Positions 33,337 through 40,727 of a stretch of 64,000 nt of DNA are shown here, piece by piece. A model generated the notes under the pieces. That model was not told where the DNA came from. It was given only the letters and a program-made list of their open reading frames with translations, and ran no database searches. Every line of letters starts with the position of its first letter. Within the stretch, counting starts at the first letter, position 1. The position numbers and the translations under genes were made by a program. The DNA is taken from contig CBDVCE010000016.1 of NCBI GenBank assembly GCA_965372405.1, positions 7,699 through 71,698 on the forward strand. Reading direction: 5' to 3'. The stretch comes from Sunxiuqinia sp965372405 (lineage in GTDB: Bacteria; Bacteroidota; Bacteroidia; Bacteroidales; Prolixibacteraceae).

Positions 33337-36005
33337 AAGTAACGAAATTGACACCAATACTATTCTTGGCTTTATTGCTAAGTTTTCCTGTTTTCTCACA
33401 AGAAAAGCTCAAGCCAAATCCTAAGCTCGAAGAAGTGATTGTGGTTTTCAAAACCCACTTCGATATTGGCTATACTGATTTTGCAGAATCGGTTGTACGG
33501 AAATACGGTTCTTCAATGATAGAAGGAGCACTTGACAACCTTGATGCCAGCATGGAATTACCCCCGGAAGAACGATTTGTATGGACACTCCCAGGCTGGC
33601 CGATGCAACAAGTCCTGGATCGGAGTAATCCAACCAATAAGGCGAGGGTAGAAACGGCGCTAAGAAATGGGAACTTCGCTATTCATGCACTTCCTATCAC
33701 TTTTGAAACTGAAGCCAGTGATCTGGAAAACTTAGCCCGTAGTTTTAAATACTCATCTGATATCTCAAAAAAATATGGCCTTGAACTACCACGAGATGCA
33801 AAAATGACTGATGTCCCAAGCCACTCATGGGCACTGCCAACAATATTAAAAAATGCAGGAATTGATTTTCTGCATCTTGGGTGCAATCCGGCCTCAAAAT
33901 CACCGGAAGTTCCATTACTTTTCTGGTGGGAAGGCCCCGATGGTTCGCAATTATTAACCATGTATAATAAAAGGTATTATGGAACTGAACTTGTGTCTCC
34001 TAAAGGCTGGCCTTATAAAACATGGCTGGCAATCATTCCAACAAATGACAATCAGGGAGCTCCACCAGCAGCTGAAGTTAAAAAAACCCTTCAACAAATT
34101 CGGGAACTTGCCCCAAATGCCAAAATCAAAATTGGTCGTATTTCCGATTTTTATGATTCGTTGATAAAGGAAAATCCTGAGTTTCCAATTGTAAAAGGAG
34201 ACATGCCCGACACATGGATTCATGGGTACATGTCAATGCCAAAGGAAGTAAAAACCTCACGACAAATAAGAAAAGACATTTTTGCTTTAGAAGCACTAAA
34301 CACTCAACTTAATTTATGGACAGAATCGTCAAATGATATTTCAGAACTGATTGAAGAAGCTGCTGAGAACAGTCTCCTATTTGACGAACACACTTTTGGA
34401 TTAGCAATGAGTCACGGGCAGGCTGGCGAATGGGCTTATGGCGATGAATTTAAGCTTCTAAGAAGTCAGGGGATATACGATCCAATTGAGAAATCGTGGG
34501 CTGAAAAAGGTGACCGTATATATGAGGCTGAGAAAAAGATCATGCCAAACTATAAGGATGAATTGGACAGACTTGCCAGTGCAATTAATATTAAAGAACC
34601 ACACTTAACAGTCTACAACCCTCTGCCATGGCAACGGGCAGGTATCGTTAAATTTCAGATTCACCAAAATTACATTAAAGGAAATGCACTTAAAGATTTG
34701 TCTTCAGGAAAAATTATCCCGTTAACAAGCAAAAACAATGTCATACACTTTGTTGCTACAGAAGTTCCAGCAATGGGTTACAAGACTTATCTCCCTGTAA
34801 ATATTGATCAAAAAGAAGAATCAGAGTTAATTGTAAACAAATCCGAAAACATTGTCGAGAATGAATTTTTCAGAATTCAGCTAGATGCATCAAAAGGAAG
34901 GATAAAATCGATTATAGATAAAAAAACTAATCGCGAGATAGTGGATCAATCCAGCGAATATGGCTTTGGAAATTACATGTATGAACGATTCAGTAAAAAG
35001 CAAACCGATGCCTACGCATATTCATACATCAAAGCTGGATGGAACTGGGCAATGGCAGAACTTGGTCGCCCAGGCTTAAGTGACGAACCTTATCAGCTGA
35101 TTAAAGAATCAAAAGCCAGAATAAGCTTTCAAAAGGATGAACTCAAGATTAGCGCTATTATGCACTTTGATAAGAATGCAAGCAATCCGCATGATTATAG
35201 CATAATCGTGAGCCTATATAAAAAACAACCATATGTTGAACTAAACTGGGCAATACATAGCAAAGAGGCGGAACCCTGGCCCGAAGCTGGATGGATTCCT
35301 TTTTCGCTCAATATCGATAATCCAACATTTAAAGTAGGTCGTTTAGGAGCTGTAGTTGACCCTACCAAAGATTTCATTAAAGGTTCAAACTTCGATCACT
35401 ATTTTCTGAATACAGGAGTCGCTATTCTTGACAAGAATGGAAATGGCTGTGGTATTTCATCACCAGATGCACCGGGAATCAGTTTAGATCGGCCAGGCTT
35501 ATGGAAATACTCAGGCGAGTTTATTCCTGTGAAACCAAATGTATTCTTCAACCTATACAATAACCAATGGAGTACCAATTTCACCGAGTGGATTGAAGGA
35601 TCATGGAATACCAAATTTTATATTTGGAGCATCACTGACTACAAAAATGAGAAAGACCTTATCACTCCTTCAGAAGAATTAAGATCGCCTCTAAAAGCGT
35701 CCTATTCTTCGGGAAATAATGGCAGCCTTCCTACCGAGAATCAAGGCATTGTTCTTTCCCAAAAAGGAGTTTTACTAACTGCTTTTGGATCAAACCCGGA
35801 TGGAGATGGTGCCTTGTTACGCCTATGGGAACAAGCAGGGAATTCAGGCGAATGTACGATTTCATTGCCCAAGAATATGAATGTAAAGAATGCATATCCT
35901 GTTAACTTCAGAGGTGAGAGTTCAGGTAAAAAAATAGAAATCCAAAACGATCAGTTTATAATAAATATTGATCCTTACAAACCTTATTCATTTATATTGA
36001 AATAA
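33333..36005 (+). CDS. Exported DUF5054 / GH38-like glycoside hydrolase
   Basis: An 890-residue protein with a signal peptide (LFLALLLSFPVFSQ). The N-terminal domain resembles the GH38 alpha-mannosidase catalytic fold: FKTHFDIGYTDFAES carries a His-x-Asp metal pair, MTDVPSHSWALP occupies the place of the GH38 nucleophile segment but differs in sequence, and LLFDEHTFGLAMSHGQ gives a later His. The rest is beta-rich like GH38 C-terminal domains. It is assigned to DUF5054 from memory. It is likely to remove sugars from a glycan in the periplasm, with product uptake by the porter two genes upstream. Linkage specificity is unknown. Confidence 0.82.
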   Translation: MKVTKLTPILFLALLLSFPVFSQEKLKPNPKLEEVIVVFKTHFDIGYTDFAESVVRKYGSSMIEGALDNLDASMELPPEERFVWTLPGWPMQQVLDRSNPTNKARVETALRNGNFAIHALPITFETEASDLENLARSFKYSSDISKKYGLELPRDAKMTDVPSHSWALPTILKNAGIDFLHLGCNPASKSPEVPLLFWWEGPDGSQLLTMYNKRYYGTELVSPKGWPYKTWLAIIPTNDNQGAPPAAEVKKTLQQIRELAPNAKIKIGRISDFYDSLIKENPEFPIVKGDMPDTWIHGYMSMPKEVKTSRQIRKDIFALEALNTQLNLWTESSNDISELIEEAAENSLLFDEHTFGLAMSHGQAGEWAYGDEFKLLRSQGIYDPIEKSWAEKGDRIYEAEKKIMPNYKDELDRLASAINIKEPHLTVYNPLPWQRAGIVKFQIHQNYIKGNALKDLSSGKIIPLTSKNNVIHFVATEVPAMGYKTYLPVNIDQKEESELIVNKSENIVENEFFRIQLDASKGRIKSIIDKKTNREIVDQSSEYGFGNYMYERFSKKQTDAYAYSYIKAGWNWAMAELGRPGLSDEPYQLIKESKARISFQKDELKISAIMHFDKNASNPHDYSIIVSLYKKQPYVELNWAIHSKEAEPWPEAGWIPFSLNIDNPTFKVGRLGAVVDPTKDFIKGSNFDHYFLNTGVAILDKNGNGCGISSPDAPGISLDRPGLWKYSGEFIPVKPNVFFNLYNNQWSTNFTEWIEGSWNTKFYIWSITDYKNEKDLITPSEELRSPLKASYSSGNNGSLPTENQGIVLSQKGVLLTAFGSNPDGDGALLRLWEQAGNSGECTISLPKNMNVKNAYPVNFRGESSGKKIEIQNDQFIINIDPYKPYSFILK

Positions 36006-36010
36006 GACAT

Positions 36011-37069
36011 ATGAGAAAATTCGATTTTCAACCAGACTACAATAACCTTTTGGATGTTTTGCATAACCGGAAACCCAAAAGGCTGCCACTATACGAACAT
36101 ATAATTGACATTCCTTTTGTATCAAAAGTAATTGGCAAGGATTTAGTTCCTCAAGGAAACGCTGTAAATGACATGGAGACTTTCTATACTGAACTCATTG
36201 GTTTTTGGAAAGATATGACCTATGATGGATTTGCTTACGAAGCTGCAATTTGCGAAATACTTCCCGGGCATGGAGCCATAAAAGGTGGCATGAAAGGTCC
36301 TATTCAAAACCGGGAGGATTTTGAAAAATATCCGTTTGATGATATTCCTCGAATTTTTTGGGAAACCTACACTCCACACCTAGAAGCCATCCGAAAAGTA
36401 ATGCCTCCAGGAATGAAAGCTTACGGGGGTTGCGGTTATGGAATTTTTGAAACAAGTGAAGATTTGGTTGGTTACGAACACCTTTGCGTAATGCAGTATT
36501 TAGATCCAGACCTTTTTACAGACTTATACAAAAAAATAGGTGATTTGTATGTTACACTTTGGTCTGAGATGATCAGAAGGTACGATGACATATTTGTTTT
36601 CTATAGAATGGGAGATGACCTTGGATTTAAATCATCAACCTTACTCGAACCCGAAACAATAAAAGGGCACATAATTCCACAGTATAAACGTGTAATTGAT
36701 CTGGTTCATGGGTCTGGAAAAAAGTTTCTACTACACAGTTGTGGGAACATTTTCAATGTAATGGATGAGTTAATAGGAGTCGGAATTGATGCCAAACATT
36801 CAAATGAAGACCAAATTGCCACCTTCGATAAATGGATTGAATTGTATTCAGACAAAATTGGACTTTTTGGTGGAATTGATGTAAATACCTTATGCCTCAA
36901 CTCATATGAAGATGTTTATAAAAGGGTACTAAAAGACGCTACAGAATATAGGTCTACAGCAAATGGCTGGGGATTAGGTTCAGGCAATTCTATTGCTGAA
37001 TATGTCCCAGTTGAAGGTTTTATGGCAATGATTGATGCTGTGAATCAGCTTAGAAAAAATGAGAAATAA
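36011..37069 (+). CDS. Uroporphyrinogen decarboxylase-superfamily protein (copy 2)
   Basis: A 352-residue UroD-fold protein, the last gene of the operon (5 bp after DUF5054). It has the same FLLHSCGNIFNVMDELI core as copy 1 but low similarity elsewhere, so it represents a different subfamily, not a recent duplicate. GLFGGIDVNTLC corresponds to the IIGNIDSS segment of copy 1, and GWGLGSGNSIAEYVP to the C-terminal loop, again without a third cysteine ligand. Two different UroD-like enzymes in one sugar operon argue for methyl-group or carboxyl chemistry on the sugar product. Function not established. Confidence 0.8.
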   Translation: MRKFDFQPDYNNLLDVLHNRKPKRLPLYEHIIDIPFVSKVIGKDLVPQGNAVNDMETFYTELIGFWKDMTYDGFAYEAAICEILPGHGAIKGGMKGPIQNREDFEKYPFDDIPRIFWETYTPHLEAIRKVMPPGMKAYGGCGYGIFETSEDLVGYEHLCVMQYLDPDLFTDLYKKIGDLYVTLWSEMIRRYDDIFVFYRMGDDLGFKSSTLLEPETIKGHIIPQYKRVIDLVHGSGKKFLLHSCGNIFNVMDELIGVGIDAKHSNEDQIATFDKWIELYSDKIGLFGGIDVNTLCLNSYEDVYKRVLKDATEYRSTANGWGLGSGNSIAEYVPVEGFMAMIDAVNQLRKNEK

Positions 37070-37123
37070 AAGGATGCTATAATTAATTGAAAATCTTATA
37101 AAGCTGATATGTCAGCAACAATT

Positions 37124-37152
37124 AAGCAGCTGCATTGTGTAGTTGCTTTTTT
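37124..37152 (+). terminator. Terminator of the UroD-LacI operon
   Basis: AAGCAGCT (37124-37131) pairs with AGTTGCTT (37141-37148) with one G-U pair, followed by a T run. It separates the operon from the sulfatase gene. Confidence 0.7.
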
Positions 37153-37176
37153 CATATTAGAAAAAATAGGATTAAG

Positions 37177-37196
37177 GTTACCCCATTTGTTACCCC
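37177..37196 (+). promoter_or_regulatory. Tandem GTTACCCC site, copy 2
   Basis: Identical over 20 bp to the site at 23764-23783: GTTACCCC at 37177-37184 and 37189-37196. A TACATTTT box lies 26 bases downstream and the sulfatase ATG 91 bases downstream. Matching sequence, orientation and promoter position point to co-regulation with the Gfo-DUF1080 operon. Confidence 0.7.
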
Positions 37197-37287
37197 GTAT
37201 TTTATACGACCTGGATTTTCTTTACATTTTCATATCTGAACAATCATTAAATAGACTAAATTTAGTCAACCAATAAAAACTTACACA

Positions 37288-38826
37288 ATGAAAACCTACA
37301 GTCTACTATTAGTTGTTTTGATAAGTTATCTTTTTGCAGGATGTTCTCATGAAGAAAAGATTATTGAACGACCAAACATCTTGTTTATAATGACTGATGA
37401 CCATTCCTATCAAACCCTTAGCGCTTATAATGATAAATTGATTGAAACACCTAACCTTGATCGGATAGCGAAAGATGGTGTTATTTTCAGAAATAGTTTT
37501 GTTGGAAATTCAATTTGCGCTCCTAGTAGGGCAACCATGCTTACAGGAAAGCATACCCATAAAAATGGACAGATAAATAATATGGTCACATTTGATGGAT
37601 CTCAAACAACCTTTCCTAAGCTTCTTCAGGAAGCTGGTTATCAAACCGCTTTAATTGGCAAATGGCATTTGCGAAGTGACCCAACAGGTTTTGACTATTG
37701 GAATATCTTACCCGGACAAGGACAGTATTACAATCCTGATTTTATTGAGATGGGTGAGAAAAAACAATATGAAGGCTATTGCACAACTATAACAACTGAT
37801 TTTGCCCTAAACTGGCTAAACAAAAGAGAAAAAGAAAAACCTTTCTGCTTGTTGTTACATCACAAAGCTCCACATAGAACCTGGCAACCCGACACGATTC
37901 ATTTTGCTGAATTTGAAAATGAAGTTTATCCTGTTCCTGATAATTTCTTCGATGAATATAAAGGTAGAAAAGCTGCTGCTGAGCAAAAGTTAAGCATCCG
38001 GACAATTGACATGGATGTTCAATATGACCTGAAAATGGAAGATGAAAATGGTCAAATTGAATCACGTTTCCCAAAGTTTGAACACACTGTCAGGATGAAC
38101 AAGAATCAAAAAAGAGTATGGGATAATCATTATCAACCAATCACTAAAGATTTTATTGAAAAGAAACTTGAAGGCAAGGAGTTGCACCTCTGGAAATACC
38201 AACGATATATGCGTGATTACCTGGCTTGCATTCGTTCGGTTGATGAAAATGTTGGACGTGTTTTAGACTATCTAAAAGAAAATGGACTAGATAAAAACAC
38301 ACTCGTTGTTTATACTTCTGATCAGGGATTTTATATGGGCGAACATGGCTGGTTTGACAAACGTTTTATGTATGAACAATCATTCCGCACACCTTTACTA
38401 ATTCACGCTCCTGAAGGTTACAACCGAAAGGGCGAGATCACCGAACTCGTTCAAAATATCGATTATGCACCTACTTTCCTTGATTTTGCAGGAGTAGATA
38501 TTCCACAAGAAATGCAAGGTGTTTCAATTAAGCCACTACTTAAAGGAGAGCAAAAAGAATGGCGTGATGCTATTTACTACCACTACTATGAATTTCCAAA
38601 CGAACATGCAGTAAAGCGTCACTATGGAGTTCGAACTGACCGCTATAAACTAATTCATTTCTATAACGATATTGATGAATGGGAATTGTACGATCTTCAA
38701 AACGACCCAGAAGAAATGAATAACATTTATAACGACCCTAAAAATGAAAAATTGATTCTTAGATTAAAAAATAGATTAAAAGAATTGCAGGAAGAATACG
38801 ATGATATGGATAAATCAAGCTATTAA
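37288..38826 (+). CDS. Sulfatase lipoprotein (formylglycine type)
   Basis: A 512-residue alkaline-phosphatase-fold sulfatase that would remove sulfate esters, most likely from a sulfated glycan. Cys77 in CAPSRATMLTGK is the CxPSR site converted to formylglycine. Metal residues are in MTDDHS near the N-terminus and TSDQGFYMGEHGWFDK. The N-terminus is a lipoprotein signal (LISYLFAGC, Cys19), followed by SHEEK, which is acidic and may direct it to the surface. It needs a maturase; the only FGE-like protein in the window lacks the key cysteines. It has its own promoter with the tandem GTTACCCC site. Confidence 0.95.
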   Translation: MKTYSLLLVVLISYLFAGCSHEEKIIERPNILFIMTDDHSYQTLSAYNDKLIETPNLDRIAKDGVIFRNSFVGNSICAPSRATMLTGKHTHKNGQINNMVTFDGSQTTFPKLLQEAGYQTALIGKWHLRSDPTGFDYWNILPGQGQYYNPDFIEMGEKKQYEGYCTTITTDFALNWLNKREKEKPFCLLLHHKAPHRTWQPDTIHFAEFENEVYPVPDNFFDEYKGRKAAAEQKLSIRTIDMDVQYDLKMEDENGQIESRFPKFEHTVRMNKNQKRVWDNHYQPITKDFIEKKLEGKELHLWKYQRYMRDYLACIRSVDENVGRVLDYLKENGLDKNTLVVYTSDQGFYMGEHGWFDKRFMYEQSFRTPLLIHAPEGYNRKGEITELVQNIDYAPTFLDFAGVDIPQEMQGVSIKPLLKGEQKEWRDAIYYHYYEFPNEHAVKRHYGVRTDRYKLIHFYNDIDEWELYDLQNDPEEMNNIYNDPKNEKLILRLKNRLKELQEEYDDMDKSSY

Positions 38827-38840
38827 GCTTATACAGCATT

Positions 38841-38886
38841 AAAAGAAAAGGGATAAACTTCTTAATGAAGCTTATCCCTTTCTTTT
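38841..38886 (+). terminator. Terminator after the sulfatase gene
   Basis: AAAAGAAAAGGGATAA pairs with TTATCCCTTTCTTTT around an inner small stem (CTTC/GAAG), ending in a T-rich tract. It may also serve the minus-strand GIY-YIG gene. Confidence 0.75.
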
Positions 38887-38937
38887 GTGGGCCCACCTGT
38901 CCCGAACGATCGGGATGAACCAGGAACCATGAGTCAA
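38887..38937 (-). repeat. Degenerate tRNA 3'-half copy carrying a palindrome
   Basis: Starting at 38887 the sequence repeats the 3' part of the tRNA at 39281-39354: GTGGGCCCACCTG is exact, TGAACCAGG and ATGAGTCA recur in the same order. Between the first two blocks, where the tRNA has GGCT, the copy has a 16-bp palindrome (TCCCGAACGATCGGGA). About 10 bases of the anticodon stem are missing. It cannot fold as a tRNA. It overlaps the stop codon of the GIY-YIG gene. Confidence 0.65.
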
Positions 38938-39224
38938 ATATTATGTTGCAGCCATTTGATCCTATTGGGATCATCTTTCAATGATTCAGTAAATTGTTTA
39001 CTTTTCATTTTTTTAATGTATTTTTCAATCCTTCTTGCTTGAGTTATATTTGAACATTCTATTGCAATATAAATCTCCCAATCATCGACTTTTGCTGTAT
39101 ACTTTCGATTTCCATAATATTGTTTTAAATGAAACGCAAGCCTTTCTTTTGGGGCTAGTTCTGTTGATCCGTAATAAAAACGGCTTAAGCTTAAACTATA
39201 TAATATGTATGCAAATGCTTTCAT
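38934..39224 (-). CDS. Small GIY-YIG nuclease-domain protein
   Basis: A 96-residue protein consisting of a single GIY-YIG domain: AYILYSLSLSRFYYGST is the namesake two-strand motif, followed by a conserved Arg/His stretch (RLAFHLKQYYG) and a Glu in RIEKYIKKMKS. Such free-standing small nucleases are common in Bacteroidota and are often found next to RNA genes. It lies between an intact tRNA and a degenerate copy of that tRNA's 3' part, so it looks like the cargo of a small mobile or homing unit. Direct function unknown. Confidence 0.85.
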   Translation of the reverse strand: MKAFAYILYSLSLSRFYYGSTELAPKERLAFHLKQYYGNRKYTAKVDDWEIYIAIECSNITQARRIEKYIKKMKSKQFTESLKDDPNRIKWLQHNI

Positions 39225-39239
39225 AAGGAGGTGAAATGA

Positions 39240-39270
39240 AAAAAGGAGATGAAACTAATCCATCTCCTTC
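39240..39270 (-). terminator. tRNA terminator
   Basis: On the minus strand GAAGGAGATG pairs with CATCTCCTT, then a run of six T. It lies 10 bp past the tRNA 3' end and upstream of the GIY-YIG start. Confidence 0.7.
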
Positions 39271-39279
39271 ATACTTGCT

Positions 39280-39354
<75 letters not shown>

Positions 39355-39462
39355 GAAATATTTTTTACGATTGCTCGTTTAAAAATTCGTTATTAAGAAC
39401 GTGATTGCCAAAATTTCGGTTTGCAAGTTTACAACATTGCGTTTAAAATATCAAGCAAAAAA

Positions 39463-40155
39463 TTAACTTTCAACAGTTGTTTCTGCTTCTTCTGTATTAA
39501 TAGAACTATTGTCATCATTCAGGTCAGCAGAATCATCATCTTTTTTATCTAATTTACTGAACAATCTCCAGTAAAAAATAATAATTGAGAGAATACCCAT
39601 AGTTATTGCAGAGTCAGCAACATTAAATACTGGCCTGAAAAACAAGAACTGATTTCCACCCACAAATGGAAGCCATTGAGGATACCTCCCAGAGAATAAT
39701 GGGAAATAAAACATGTCGACTACCTTACCATGTAATAAAGAAGCATAACCCCCTCCATCAGGGAATAGTTCTGCAACTCTTCCATAGCTGTCACTAAAAA
39801 TTAATCCATAAAAAGCACTATCAATTATATTTCCAATTGCTCCGGCAAAAATTAGGGAAATACAAACGATGAAACCCATTGGGACATCATCACGCTTCAC
39901 TAATTTCACCATGTACCATCCAATCCCGATCACTGCAAAAATCCTAAAAATGCTCAGGAAAACTTTACCATATTCTCCGGCAAACTCAATTCCAAAAGCC
40001 ATTCCATTATTTTCAACAAAATGAATTAAGAACCAATCTCCAAGCACCGAGAATTCCTCACCTAAAAACATGTTCGTTTTAATCAGAAATTTTAATATCT
40101 GATCAATTAACAGAACAATAAACACAATTAAAAATGACTTTTGTAATTTGGACAT
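39463..40155 (-). CDS. lspA: Lipoprotein signal peptidase (signal peptidase II)
   Basis: An inner-membrane aspartyl peptidase that cleaves prolipoproteins before the lipidated cysteine. Conserved motifs are all present: ENNGMAFGI, AGAIGNIIDSAFYG with the first catalytic Asp, and VFNVADSAITMG with the second. Four membrane spans are predicted. The last 35 residues are an acidic, disordered tail (LDKKDDDSADLNDDNSS). It follows the DksA-like gene and ileS in the usual Bacteroidota order, with a hairpin terminator in between. Confidence 0.96.
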   Translation of the reverse strand: MSKLQKSFLIVFIVLLIDQILKFLIKTNMFLGEEFSVLGDWFLIHFVENNGMAFGIEFAGEYGKVFLSIFRIFAVIGIGWYMVKLVKRDDVPMGFIVCISLIFAGAIGNIIDSAFYGLIFSDSYGRVAELFPDGGGYASLLHGKVVDMFYFPLFSGRYPQWLPFVGGNQFLFFRPVFNVADSAITMGILSIIIFYWRLFSKLDKKDDDSADLNDDNSSINTEEAETTVES

Positions 40156-40171
40156 GGTCTAAAAAATTCAT

Positions 40172-40205
40172 AAAAAAATGATTGGAAGTTGATTCTCCCA
40201 ATCAT
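40172..40205 (-). terminator. Terminator/attenuator between the DksA-like gene and lspA
   Basis: ATGATTGG (40178-40185) pairs with CCAATCAT (40198-40205); on the minus strand the stem is followed by seven T. lspA begins only 17 bp further on, so it may reduce read-through into lspA rather than end the operon. Confidence 0.7.
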
Positions 40206-40229
40206 CAGTGTTTATATGAGATTAACTCT

Positions 40230-40604
40230 TTATTGTTGCTTTTTTGCCTCAATACTAAGTGTCGCATGAGGTACCGCACGCAAACGTTCTTTAGAAATCA
40301 GTTTCCCGGTTTCACGACAAATACCATACGTTTTATTTTCTATACGAACAATGGCAGCCTGAAGGTGCTGAATAAACTTTAACTGACGTTGGGCAAGCTT
40401 ACCTGCCTCTTCTTTAGAAAGAGTTGCTGCTCCCTCTTCCAAGACCTTAAATGTGGGCGAAGTGTCCTGTGTATCATTACCATCGCCGAGAGTAATTGAA
40501 TTTCTATACATTTCATAATCCTTTTGAGCTTTCTCAAGCTTGCCCATGATTAAATCTCTGAAATCCTCTAACTCAGCATCTGTATATCTATTTTTTTCTG
40601 CCAT
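40230..40604 (-). CDS. TraR/DksA-family protein with degenerate zinc finger
   Basis: A 124-residue protein with an N-terminal coiled-coil (about 8-90) and the C-terminal DksA-like block YGICRETGKLISKERLRAVP. In DksA four cysteines bind zinc; here only one (in GICRE) remains, the other positions being Thr, and Ser in ATLSIEA. It may still bind the RNA polymerase secondary channel, as other cysteine-poor DksA-like proteins do. It lies between ileS and lspA. Confidence 0.88.
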   Translation of the reverse strand: MAEKNRYTDAELEDFRDLIMGKLEKAQKDYEMYRNSITLGDGNDTQDTSPTFKVLEEGAATLSKEEAGKLAQRQLKFIQHLQAAIVRIENKTYGICRETGKLISKERLRAVPHATLSIEAKKQQ

Positions 40605-40727
40605 AGCTCAAAATTTTTAGTTTTTTCCCAAGCGGAATACATCTCTTAGCAAAATACATTCCGACTCTAAATTATAAAAATATTTTGAATTGAAACAGAT
40701 CAAAGAACATACCTTCACCTACTTTAT

